The notes under the pieces were generated by a model. It was not told the origin of the DNA. It ran no database searches and worked only from the letters and a program-made list of their open reading frames with translations. Positions 11,026 to 21,836 of a stretch of 64,000 nt of DNA are shown here, one piece after another. Each line of letters begins with the position of its first letter. Positions within the stretch are counted from its first letter, which is position 1. Position numbers and translations under genes: made by a program. Source of the DNA: Zopfochytrium polystomum (taxonomy: Eukaryota; Chytridiomycota; Chytridiomycetes; Chytridiales; Chytridiaceae). Location: the NCBI GenBank assembly GCA_025765615.1, contig JAIVFJ010000034.1:367739-431738 (forward strand), read 5' to 3'.

Positions 11026-11076
<51 letters not shown>
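11026..11076. repeat. (AG)n microsatellite
   Basis: A pure AG tract of about 25 units in the intergenic region. Confidence 0.95.
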
Positions 11077-11081
<5 letters not shown>

Positions 11082-11769
11082 CAGAGTGGGACAGGGCCGC
11101 TGTCGAGAAATGGGCAAGAGAGAGACCGTGGAAAAGAACTGCAAAAATTTGCCCCTCCGGGAAAAACGAAAGAGCCAGTCGGTGCGTGCACCCTCTCGCT
11201 CCCCCCTCGCTCTCTCTCTCTGTCGTTGCAATCCAGTCCTTGTGATGTGAGTGTGGCCCCTCTGGAAGGCGTGGAGAGCGAACCTGAAGGGGAGGTCGAT
11301 GGCGGATAGGGAAGGCGGGGCGACCTCTCCCTCGATTTGCCCTCTGGACCAGCCAGTCAGCCATGGAGAAACTTCTTGGAGGTCCACGCCCATAGACCCC
11401 ATTCCACGTTCGTTGTCGACAAGAGGGATGGTCACACCAACCGCTCCACCTTCCGACGCGACCATGTGCAGGATACCCGCGCACTTCTCCTGGTCGCCCG
11501 TTTGTTCCTCCTCTCTGTTTACTCTCCGGCAGTCTCGTCAGATCTTTCACCCAATCTTCCTTGATAGTTACCTGTTCTAACGTATCAGCCGCATCTGGTG
11601 TCCACGTTCCACCGCCACTCTTATTGGCCTTCTGCACGCGCCTTGACTACCCATGGATTCTCCTGACTGAAACATCACCCTCAAAACCCCAGATCTGAGA
11701 CCAGATCTCGTGGATCGGATCGTTTCTTTGCGATAGTCTCCTCTACGCTCCAAGACTGTCTTGGAGTCA

Positions 11770-13209
11770 ATGTCGTCGTCGACGAAAAAAGTAGCTGCGA
11801 ACACTTCCTCGGTGATCTCCTCAGTTCCACCAACGATGGACGCAAACAACTCCAGCAGCAGTGGAAATGCCAAAAGCGGTGGGGATATATCAAAAGCTGA
11901 TGGGAGCATCAACGGTGTCAAACTCAGCAGTATGTTCCAGTTTGTTCCCGCCACCTCCTTCGATCCATTGTTCTGACTTTGGCCCGCTTGAAATGCCAAC
12001 AGCGGAACCTGATTCTTCGAAGGTCGTGACTGTTCAGGCCAGTGACGGAAAAACAGGAAACTCCGTGGAGCTTTCCTACACTAATTACAAGGTCATTGGA
12101 AACGGATCTTTCGGTGTTGTCTTCCATGCGAAGATGGTTGGGTCTGGTGAGCATGTTGCCATCAAGAAAGTCCTTCAGGATAAGCGGTTCAAGGTGGGGT
12201 CTTCGCTTGAAACTGTTGCAGTGTCTAAATACGCCAACTCGTTCACTTGTAGAACCGTGAGCTACAAATCATGCGACTGGTGTCTCATCCCAACGTCTGC
12301 GACCTGCGCGCGTTCTTCTACTCAAATGGGGAGAAGAAGGACGAAGTCTTCCTTAACCTTGTACTCGAGTTCGTGCCCGAAACGATTTACCGCGCCTCTC
12401 GCCATTATACGAAGACGAAGCAGACGATGCCCATGTTGTCCGTAAAGGTTAACACATGCCAATTTGAAGTCGACCCACTGAAACTATCTGCAGTTGTACA
12501 TGTACCAAATGCTCCGATCTCTTGCCTATATCCACGCCATTGGCATATGCCATAGAGACATTAAGCCGCAAAACCTTGTGAGCATCCGCTTGGTAATCAC
12601 AGCCGCCTGCTGACCATTGACAGCTCCTCGACCCGACAACTGGAGTTTTGAAACTATGTGATTTCGGGAGCGCGAAGATTCTTGTGGCTGGTGAACCAAA
12701 TGTTAGCTACATCTGTTCACGGTACTATCGCGCCCCTGAACTTATTTTTGGGAGTATAAACTACACTGTTTGCATTGGTAAGCGTTGACAACATAGTAAT
12801 TCTTTTTTCTAAATCCTTGAACCATTACATATAAGACGTTTGGTCCACGGGCTGTGTTATGGCTGAGCTCGTTCTGGGACAGCCAATTTTCCCCGGCGAA
12901 TCTGGCGTTGATCAACTCGTCGAAATCATCAAGGTTCTCGGGACACCAACAAAGGAACAAATTAAAGCCATGAACCCCAACTACACAGAGTACAAATTCC
13001 CCCAAATCAAACCGTGTCCCTGGTCAAAGGTCTTCCGTTCTCGCCCCGCCATGACATCGGACGCCATCGATCTCCTCGCAGGCCTTCTTGAATACACTCC
13101 TAAGCTTCGGCAAACCGCGTTCCAAGCCCTGGCGCATCCATTTTTTGATGAACTGAGGCAGCCTGAAACGAGAATGCCGAGTGGACGTCCCTCTTCCTCC
13201 CTTGTTTGA
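11770..13209 (+). CDS. GSK3: Glycogen synthase kinase 3 (GSK-3/shaggy) Ser/Thr protein kinase
   Basis: Six exons (11770-11929, 12003-12193, 12253-12447, 12494-12577, 12624-12777, 12836-13209) join to 1158 nt, 385 residues, a normal length for the family. Features in order: a Ser-rich N-terminus; Gly loop GNGSFGVV (86-93); catalytic Lys108 in HVAIKKV; catalytic loop HRDIKPQNL (His202-Asp204); DFG (Asp223) in LCDFGSAK; the activation-loop Tyr of [13 protein letters not shown] (about Tyr239), autophosphorylated in this family; [20 protein letters not shown]; and the C-lobe end [11 protein letters not shown]. All five introns are 46-73 nt GT-AG. GSK-3 phosphorylates primed substrates in nutrient, stress and cell-cycle signalling. 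All catalytic residues are intact. Confidence 0.93.
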
Positions 13210-14532
13210 CTTTTCAGAATTGGGTAGTTCTTGGTTTAATCTAACGGTAGTTACTGAAAGATATTTGAACAGAACTGTCCATTCGACCTGAATTAAACCG
13301 GACTTTGGTTCCCCCACATGCTGAGCCGACTCTTCGTGAGAGAGGAATCGTTTTGGATACTTTCAAGCCCATTACGATCCACCAAGCTGTTTTGAACTGA
13401 TTAGCCATATTCGCCGGTGCAAGTCCCCATCCTCCCTAACCATCGACATCTACATATTTGGCTGCTCTGTCCCGTTTTGTTCGCTCGCCGTAGAGGAGAC
13501 CTTGCCTTGCTAGGGTGTTTTATTTTCTCTAGTAAGAGCTGCTAGAGTGATTTGGGTGTTGCCTTTATCCTCTGTTGTTTCGTTGCTCTTGCAACCCTTT
13601 TTTGCCTTTTGGAGTCGAGACTGGGACTGATGAGTTCTGCACCACTGTCGAATGATCCCCTTTGTCCGCATCACCCCCTTCTCGGCCTGTCCGCCTTTGG
13701 TGTTTTATTGGTTCCTTTTTTTCGTCCGTCGTCGTCCTCTTTTCTCTCTTGCACTGACTCGCACGCATTTTTCTCTCCCCTCTTTTGTTCACTTGTTTGA
13801 TTTTCCCTTTCGTATTCCTCTTCAAGCCATCGCACCTTAATGTCAGAGGACGAGATAACTTTTTCCAACACTCCTGATCCTGCTTTCGGATGGCCCCTTG
13901 TCCGCAACCTTGGACGATTCCTCTCGAACGACTCTGGCAGAGCTTACCACTTATCGTATCTCTCCTCTCGCTCCCTTGCTCCCTTGTCTCTCTGGCCATG
14001 GAGGCGTCCCACGACCGTTCATTTTGACTACTCTCACAGCCGCAGTGGGTTGATCAGTTTTCCTGCTGCACTTACCATGTCCGTGTCCAACTTCACCCCC
14101 AATCCCTCCGCCCTTTGTTCATCCTCAGAAGTGCCAATCGCCCTTTCCTTTTTTTTTTCTTTCTTTTAACTTGGTCCGCGTGGTCTCCGCTTCTGGCCTA
14201 CTTGTTTTCCACATGCTCTCCGCCGTTCGACTCTCCAATTTTGCTTTCACCGGCTTATGTCACTCTCTCTTACTCTCACTCTCCGGCCCCACTGGCTAGT
14301 TCTCCACCGGAGAGGATCTTCTTGTGTACTTTGTGTGTGCGTGTTCGTTTGTGCTCCCTCCTCCTCCTTGTTTTGTTACTTCTCTCGACTACTCCCTCTC
14401 GTTGGTTGTGCGTGGCATCGCGGCGGCCGCGGCGGCCGCGGGGCGCCCTTTCTCTGCCCGCGGCTGGGCTGGAAACAGGCGCACTGTTTAATTTAAAAAA
14501 ATGGAAAAACCCCACGACGAAGCAGTGATCTG
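13210..14532. other. Spacer between GSK-3 and the CAMSAP-like gene
   Basis: It is very pyrimidine-rich on the plus strand, with several open but compositionally biased frames (Ser/Leu/Phe-rich). No domain is recognised. It probably holds the 3' UTRs of the two convergent genes. A GGCCGCGGCGGCCGCGG GC-palindrome lies at about 14424-14440. Confidence 0.45.
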
Positions 14533-17500
14533 TCAACGACGCGCACCCACAGTCGTGGGAGCGACCGCTTTTCTCCTCCCAAACTCGCCCCGTGTCGCCA
14601 CCGCGTGCACGCTGCGCCCAAAGCTCCTGGTGTGCAGCGCCTTGAATGTGCGCGAGCCCGAGTCGAACTTGTAGTACTCGGCAACATCCGCCTCGTCCAG
14701 CCTGCCGGGCACACCGATTGCACCGCCTCCGCTGCCCGAGGCAGCACTTTGCGGCCGTTCCCGCCCATTCAATCCACCCGCCGCCACTACCGCGGCGGTA
14801 ACAGCGATGGTGCGTGCATCCAATGGGGGCAGCCGAAGCATTGACGCGGCAGTGGGGGCGGCGTCCTCGTCGTTCCCGTCGACGTCCAGTCGTGGCGGCA
14901 GCGGGAAGATTCGCTCGACGGTGTGGGCGCCGGGCTCGTACGAGAACAGGCCCTTGAAGGCGTGGTTTTTGACGCCGCGAAAAAGTATGATAAAGTGCGT
15001 CGACGAGGACGTTGAAAGGACCTGTGGTTGTTCTGTAAGGAAAGCCAGAGGTTTCCACGAAAGTCAAACGAGTAAATAGCTCACCTGCATGACTTGTTCC
15101 TTCACGCTGTCGTTGAAGGCGCCTGCCAAGCAAATCTTAAGGGCGTTTTTGATGAGCTGCCGGTTCGACTGCGTTTGGGGTGATCGTAGCTTTCCTCTTG
15201 GAGTGAGCAAATTCCCACCTGATGCTTCCGTATTGAACTGTGCGACGTGTGGCTTGGCCTGCTTTACCGGGCTAGTGAATAAAGAAGGCTTATTTTCAGG
15301 CGCTCGCAGCAAAGGATTGTGTGTTTCATTCTCGTGCGCCCTTGGAATGGTGCAAGATGTTAGTGCTCAGAACCGCACAAGCTGCTTATGACAAGCCATG
15401 GCTTACTTTCGTCGCTGCTCAGCATCTCGAACAGTCTGAGGCGCTTCGAGGCCAGCCTGCTAAACAGGAGGTAAGAACACGAAGTCGCCCAAAAGCTTGT
15501 CGCTCACCGATGACCTGTCGAAGTCAGAGCTCTTGCGGGCCTCCTTTGGCCTCTTCTGTTGCAACAAACGCTTCTGAACGATTTTGGAGCGTGCTTGGCT
15601 TCTTTCCCAGGCCAGCCTGCTTCTCCTCCTCTTGTGCCATAGTCCATTGCACAGACTCTGCTGCTTTTCCTTCGGGTGCATCATGGTCGCTTTCAGGCAG
15701 TGGGTAGGACATGAGTCGCGTCGAGGGCCTCGTCCTTCTGGGAGGCGTCTGCTCATTTGTGTGTGCGATGGCTTCTGCAGCTGGCGCTACTACGCTCAGG
15801 TTCTCGCTCTCAACAGCCATTCCTTGTCGCTGGACTGCTTGAGACTCAGCTCCGCTCGTCGACACGGATGATAATGGCTCGGCCAGGTCGGGGAGGTTGG
15901 ATTTTGCGGCTCGCTTCCTTTTCCTAAAAAATCGTCTCGCTCGGCGTGGCCTCGGTCGGTCTGATTCCGTAATTGCACGAGAGCCAGCGACAAAAGCCCT
16001 CTTGTCGTCGGACTCGTTTTCACCAATTTCACCAATCTGAGCCTCATCCATCCATCTTTCTTGCTCCCTAAGCAATGGACCCTCGGCTGCCTTGAGCGCT
16101 CCTGCCCGAGGTCGCCGGCCTGTCGCCGGTCTCGGCCAGCGCGTCTTTTTGCCGGATACGTCAACCGTACTGCTTGCTTCATACTCTGATGTCGGCATTC
16201 CATGCAGAGACGGCGGAAGGTCCACAAGGACCATGCGCTCCCCGTACGCAGCTTCAGATGCAGTGTCAGAGCCGCCGCCTTCGCTTCTCCGCGCTCCCGA
16301 ACCATTGTGTCTGAGCACTTTGTCGACATCCAGTAGAGGCGGCTCGTCGCCCCGCCCAAAGCCGTCGCTGTCGCTGTCGCTTTCTTCGTTTCTTGATGCA
16401 CGCTGACCATGGCGCTGGCCGAATGATGTACCCGTTGGAGCTCCATGCCGTCGCGATGAGATAACCTCCGGGGAGGCCGGATTAAAGCGGACGCTCGGAC
16501 GCGTTGGCGGCGTTGGCAGTAGCCGGGCGGCATCGTAGGCCTCTGTTTCGGCGCGTACCCTATTGTCGTCTTCGCTTTCGTGAAGGAATTGGTCGACCCG
16601 AAGAGGGGGCGAATCGTCTGTGAGGTCTTCGGGGTCGCTTGTCGAGTCGTGCGGCGTGTGATGTTCTGCGATCCGTGTCGAACGCTTTCGCTTCGCTTCT
16701 TTCGAGTGGAGATCTCTCTCAGACGGTCGTGGCGCAGCGGCTCGATAATCTTGAATGATCAATGGCAGCGAGACAAAGTGCTGTGGAGTGGAATCACCAG
16801 CTGGTGTGGTCGAAAATGAGAAGATGGGAGGATTCTCCATCCTTTCCGACTCAAATGGATTCGAAACAGTTTCCACGACTTTGGCTGATACCGAAGTCTT
16901 TAGGCGCGGGAGCTTTGTTCGCCTGGCTGTAGAGCCTTCGGGGGGGGCCGTGTGAGGAGGCCTTGATAAACGGGAGCTCCGCAAAACAGTCCTTTGAACT
17001 TCGATTCGTGGTTGACAGACGAACTCAAAGGGACCGACCGTTTCGTCATAGCACTCATCGATGAGTGGCTTGCTTTGGTTTAGAAGGGTATAATCATTGC
17101 CATCGCGGGCTTCTTCAGTGCTGCTGTTGATATTCCTTGGTAAATGAGAATCAACCCCCATGTTCCCGGTAATGTCACCTTCCTGATGCATCCTTGTGCC
17201 GGAATAAGCGGAGCGGGTTCCATCTTCGCTATTTGAGCCTTGAAAAAGAAGTACTCTCGAAGAATTTTCTGTGGCGCTTGACTGATTTGCTTCCTGTTGA
17301 GGGTTCCCAGGCGCATTTTGGGCAGAGATGTTGGAATGTTCTTCGCCTGAATCTTTATCCAGCTGGCTTATTGTTTCTTTTTGTTCAGCTGCTGGGGCAA
17401 AGTGGCTCCCCCAAGTCTTTTCCTGGAAGGAGTCATACTGGACATGTGAACCATCAACAGCATTATCCGGGGTCTGCAGCCTGGGGCTTTGCGGACCAGG

Positions 17501-18368
17501 TTCAGATACTTCTCGATCAGCACTGAATGGTGTTCCGCTTTCAATTCCAAGCGATGTACGTAAGTCCTCTGTTGAGCCACTGGCTTCATCATGGCGAGCC
17601 ATCGATTGAGAAAGGCTGATCGTGATAGTCTGCAGTGAATTATCGCCCTTTGAGCTCGAGTGTGGCCGAAATTCTTTCACCGATTTGCGGGAAACCCGCA
17701 CTGTCTTCCTAGAAAGAGGTCTCGGGGCCAAACTGCAGCGTACATGAGTTGGCAAAAACCTTCCTTAGCTTTCGGACTTACTGAGAAATATGTTGAAAAA
17801 CTTCGATGAGAAAGCCGACGATAGCCGTTTCCAAAATGGCATCACCTTCTGACTGGGAACCGTCGCTATTTTTCGCGAAAGAAGCGGCTGCCAGCTCCTC
17901 GGCCATCCATGGTGGCCTTCCAAGCCCCGCCTCTGCACCGCAAATACTTTCGAATGTCGATAAATTTGCGACTCGATGGACAAGATCCAGTTCATCTATT
18001 GTTTGAGATGAATTTACTGACTGTGGGCTCACATTTGATGATGTTGATGGTGGGCGTCGTCTTGGATAAATCTTATTCACGTCGAGCCCACTTCCGCTTG
18101 GTCCTGCTCCTAAACGGTACGCAATCGCGATGCAACTAAAGGCGTGACCATCGCGAACATCACTCGTAAGATTTGTAATATCCACCCAGTTTTCAAGAAA
18201 TAGCGGGCCTGTTGAATTCCTTGACGACAGCGAGGATGTTGTTGCTGTTGAAGACCTTGAGGTTGGTGGAGTCGTTCGAAATGGCTGTTGTGAGCTTCGT
18301 CGCAAAAAGTTTGCCGTTGAGTTTATCCAGTTAATCAGAGATTGCCTGATACTTTGGTGGTGCGACAT
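14533..18368 (-). CDS. CAMSAP/Patronin-like microtubule minus-end-binding protein (CH + CKK domains)
   Basis: Minus-strand exons read are 18368-17782, 17732 to about 15690, a piece ending at 15508, 15459-15407, 15340-15085 and 15021-14533, about 1,180 residues. Exon 1 has a CH-like domain (SLINWINSTANFL, SDVRDGHAFSCIAIAYRL, FLIEVFQHIS). A long Ser/Arg/Glu-rich disordered middle follows, then a short basic helix (KRLLQQKRPKEARK). The C-terminus is a CKK domain: NRQLIKNALKICLAGAFND, STHFIILFRGVKNHAFKGLF, then EYYKFDSGSRTFKALHTRSF. CKK binds microtubule minus ends in animal CAMSAPs. A Gly/Ala-rich insert of about 75 residues interrupts it. The junction between the large exon and the 15508 exon is unresolved: the frame must change between about 15720 and 15600, and candidates include a 40-nt GT-AG intron. 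The gene may start further upstream. Confidence 0.68.
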
Positions 18369-18398
18369 TTTGTCATGGTTTGAACGGCCATCCTGCCT

Positions 18399-19720
18399 TT
18401 AAAGCGCATCATGACATGATCGTTTCGACGTCAGAGAAAGCAAACTACCAACTTTAAGTGATTCTCCACCGATCGTGGACTGAAACGGCTCCATGCTTCT
18501 TGCATAAGGAGTAAAATCACAGAACCGTGCGCTGTCTTTGTCGGCGCCAGCTTGCATTTTAGTAATCTCGATTCTGAGCGAAAAGCACACATACTTCATC
18601 GAAAGGCTGCAGGTCGGTGAGTCGGGTAGGATCATTCAACAGTGTGGGATGGTTATTCCAACTGTGATTGGAGAAAGAAAGCAAATTTTCGGTTCGAGTT
18701 TGCTGAGTTGGTGCTTTCTTCTAACGAAAGAAGCTCCATTGCTGCTTCGTATAGATCGCCGGAGGCGATCATAACAACGAGTTCTCCAGGAAGGGTGTGG
18801 TCAGCAGTCTAAAATCGTCAAGATATTAATGTAATTCGTTCATGGCAACCAATGAAAACTACCTTCTCGTGCTGGTACATTGCGTTACGAAATTGCTCAG
18901 TTCGTTTACTCCATATTTCGTCTCTACCAAGTCTTTTTTGCGAACAGCCACCCACTAAAAGTGTCAAAAGCCAACGAAGTCCAACGGCCAGTCCTGGGTT
19001 TGCGACGGTCATAAGAACCTCCTGGCGAGATTCTGAATTTTGCCGACTCCGGCCGGAAGATGCGACATGGATCTTCATAAGAAGCCCGCGCCACATGTTC
19101 TGAATCCAAAGCATTGGATTCGCCTCTGGATTTCCATATTAGCTCAGCGACCTCCGCTGCTACCCAAGGATCTCCAGCGGCGATTCCCCGCCGCTGAGAA
19201 TCTGATAAACTAATTCTGGATTCGGCAAGGCCAGCGAAAAGGACTTGTTGATTTCGGTTTGTAAGGTCGGGATGGGACAATGCCTCGTCCGTCATGTACC
19301 ACGTCTGCAGTATCGCATTAATGAAAGTAATTAATGCATGGCGGCCATCAAAATTGGTCATACCAGGTCAACAGACGCGGGGTGTGCCACTGAGAGAACC
19401 TAGCAACACACGTTCAAGGATTATCCGTGCAGCATGCGTCGCCAACCTGAATGAGAATGAACATATCCTCGAGGTCCTCGACGCTCAGATCTTCCCTTCC
19501 GACAAGGTCTGGGAGCCATGTCGCTAAGCCGGAGGGAAGTTGCGTTTGCATCCGGGTTGCCAACTCACTCGGAGCAGCAGTACTACCGCTGCGTCTGGGA
19601 CGATGGACGTCTGGGGATGAATGTTCAGAGGGCGAATGAATCATCGGGGGCGCGAGGTCCTGAGGCATGCAGACAGTGCCCATGTCTCTCTGCGTTGCGG
19701 GCAAACGAGGATGGCGCAAA
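18399..19720 (-). other. Unassigned minus-strand exons, possibly the 5' part of the CAMSAP-like gene
   Basis: Several open stretches have coding-like composition: LVGREDLSVEDLEDMFILIQ (about 19460-19520); one with NFDGRHALITFINAILQTWY (down to about 19130); one with GLAVGLRWLLTLLVGGCSQK ending in a GTAGTT donor near 18865; LPGELVVMIASGDLYEAAME just after an acceptor near 18810; and a last piece ending at a stop at 18399. That stop is only 30 bases from the ATG of the CH-domain exon, too close for a normal pair of genes on one strand. Either a further intron links these exons to the CAMSAP-like gene or they form a very closely spaced upstream gene. Helical, hydrophobic content would fit the region before the CH domain in animal CAMSAPs. 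Confidence 0.4.
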
Positions 19721-20274
19721 ACACAGGAAAAATTTTACTCGGTTTTGTCTACGCGCTTTTTCATCTGATGAAACCTGCCGAAATGTTCGCGAACGCTCTG
19801 GATCTCCCACTTTCCTCCTGTCCGTCGCATCCCAATCAAAACAAAAAAAAACTGGTCTGGCGAAGAGGTACCGGTGAAATTTGCGCAATGTGGTGCGACT
19901 GGCGCCCGGACAGCACCTGGCAAACCCGGCATTTATGGATAGGGAGGAGCCAGCGACGGTGATGAATCATTGGTTGGACTTGCTAGTTTTATGTTTCACA
20001 GGCAGAGTCGACAGAAGGGTTGTATTTTCCCCTTCAACTTTTAATTTCATCTCCTCTTTGTTTTGTTTTTGCTTGAGCTGTTACGGAGAAGCGCAGTCAT
20101 GCCTGGTCGCCTTGCTGTTGGTAAATTGATTTCTGGGGCCTTGTCTTTTTTATTTGACGGAAGATTTAGCTGGAGTCGATAAACACCACGATTCTCTGAT
20201 TTGTTGGATGGGGCATTCCAGCTCGACGGTCAGAAAGAGCAGAAACTGTATGCCTGGCAGGACGTGCCGGTCGC

Positions 20275-20310
20275 TGTGTGTGTGTGTGTGTGAGTGTGTG
20301 TGTGTGTGTT
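20275..20310. repeat. (TG)n microsatellite
   Basis: A TG tract of about 17 units with one GA interruption. Confidence 0.9.
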
Positions 20311-20580
20311 GAGCCTGATTTGGTCACTTGCCCGTTTTCAAAAATCAAGAAAAACAACAATAATCTTTGGGAACCGCTCGCGCCCCTCGATCCCGCACAC
20401 CTTTGATGCCGAAACTTTCGTTCCCATCGAGCCGACCTCGTACAGGCGCGCCGTCGCAAAGTCAGGCCTCGTCATGGGCGGCGTCCAGCCCTTCTCCGAA
20501 ACGAACGCCGTCCTCCCCGTCTTCGAGTTCGTCGGCCAGCAACTTAAACGCAGGAAGGCAGGCTAACGAGGTTGCTTCTG
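20311..20580 (+). other. Possible small coding exon
   Basis: The frame ending at 20566 encodes a balanced peptide (HTFDAETFVPIEPTSYRRAV, then GLVMGGVQPFSETNAVLPVF) with no recognised domain. It may be the remnant or last exon of a gene on the edge of the transposon zone. An alternative Ser/Pro-rich frame overlaps it. Confidence 0.25.
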
Positions 20581-20978
20581 GTGGTGATTACGGTGGCGCT
20601 GTGAACAGATTTTCCTGCCACTGGTGAAACATGCATCTCACACAGCAAGGCCTTGCAAGGCACCCTTGTCACAGGTGAGGGGGGTTGTTCTTGTTCTGTC
20701 TTTGGTCGGCTGTCTGTTCAGTTCAAGCAGAATAGGCAGCCCTTGCTTGAGAGGGTTAAACCGACCACCACAGGACACACAAGGCCTCCCCTTGTGCTGA
20801 TTCTGCAAGTGACAAAGCTACTCCCACCTACAGCCTTTCAGCAGCAAGTAGAATGTCAGCCCTCAACAGCAATCAGTCCGACTTACAGGTGAAGAAAAAG
20901 GGAGGGTAGGACAGGCACAAATAAAGAAAGAGGGTAAATGAAAAGGTGGAGTGAAAGGTCGGATCCCAAAATAGAGAG
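20581..20978. other. Transition zone, no gene seen
   Basis: Base composition changes here from the GC-rich genic part to the more AT-rich repeat zone. Only short open frames of no recognisable content are present. Confidence 0.4.
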
Positions 20979-21055
20979 AGACTCCGTTGCTCAGTGGTTA
21001 GAGTGCTCCCTTCAACTGGGAAGGTGCCAAGTTTGAGACATGCTAGTTGACAGAC
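20979..21055 (+). repeat. tRNA-like segment, possible SINE head
   Basis: The sequence has an RNA polymerase III A-box-like motif (TTGCTCAGTGGTTAGAG) followed about 35 bases later by a weak B-box-like motif (AAGTTTGAGAC), the spacing found in tRNAs. The B box is degenerate and no full cloverleaf is evident, so a decayed tRNA-derived SINE is more likely than a working tRNA gene. Confidence 0.35.
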
Positions 21056-21836
21056 TGAGCAGAAATGCAAAGTCCTACTATATCTGGCCAACGGCCCCTC
21101 ACTTTTGGAAATGACTTAGGACTGAAACACTTCTGTGGGAGAACTGCTTGGCCCAGATGGACGACAGAGTTAACAAGATGATGGCGGAGCTAACAAGCTC
21201 TACCACCTGCTACCATTATGTAATACCTCATAAAAGGGGTATGAGATCACAGGGGTTTTCCTTATCTTTTCATTGGTGATTTTTACTTATTTTTCCAATT
21301 AGTTATTTCCTGTTTTTCCTGTTTTTCCTGTTTTCTCCTTTTGTTTCTTCCTTGTTATCTCTGTCTGTGTCTTTCCTTCCTTCTGTGGTTGTGAGTGACT
21401 GTCTTCTTATCTGCACCAATCATTTCTTGCCAGCCCTCTCCACTCTGTTTGCCAATAAACTCCCCATGATTCTCTGGGCTGTCTTCCTTGTTTGGTGGCT
21501 CAGCCCCATTTCTTGGTGATTTACCCCTCCCATTCTTTTCTTTACTATTTTACTTATTGTCTTGCTGTTTTGTATGTGTTTTCTCTCCATTTTCCCTCCT
21601 CCCTGGTGATTCCAACCCCTTCCGATTTAAGCAGCTGCCCCACATCTTGTCAAGTGTGTGAACCTGTGCCTGAAGTTGCCTTGCCCGCCCTTTTCTTCCT
21701 GACTGTATGTGGAACTGGGGGTGGCAGTCCCCTGGTGTGTGACAAGAGGTTGAAGTCCTCTTGGCCATCATGGCAGTGTGCTAGGTTCAAGCCCCAGTGC
21801 ACCTCACCATTTCTGCATGCTGCTTAGGTTCGACTA
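21056..21836. other. Unassigned repeat-like DNA before the palindrome
   Basis: This is T-rich DNA with CTGTTTTTC repeats near 21310-21340 and a second B-box-like motif (GGTTCAAGCC) at about 21785. It has no convincing ORF. It ends at the GACTA target duplication of the solo LTR. Confidence 0.35.

Larger units (their letters stand above)
10587..11769. other. Intergenic region between divergent TatD and GSK-3 genes
   Basis: This is mostly low-complexity DNA and the two divergent promoters. One minus-strand stretch, about 11520 to 11230, stays open with balanced composition (KCAGILHMVASEGGAVGV and NERGMGSMGVDLQEVSPWL) and may be an exon of an unidentified gene. It has no recognised domain and no clear start. 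Confidence 0.35.

Noticed and set aside
10828..11637. Minus-strand ORF of 269 codons upstream of GSK-3
   Set aside because: A large part is the Ser-Leu repeat from the AG microsatellite. Another minus frame in the same place looks more like coding sequence.
14276..15133. Long minus-strand ORF of 285 codons overlapping the CKK exons
   Set aside because: It is in a different frame from the CKK-like sequence, is Arg-rich and low in hydrophobic order, and crosses splice sites of the CAMSAP-like gene. It is a shadow frame.
20260..20320. TG repeat as a telomere or Z-DNA control element
   Set aside because: It is an ordinary dinucleotide microsatellite, with no telomere repeat or other supporting signal.
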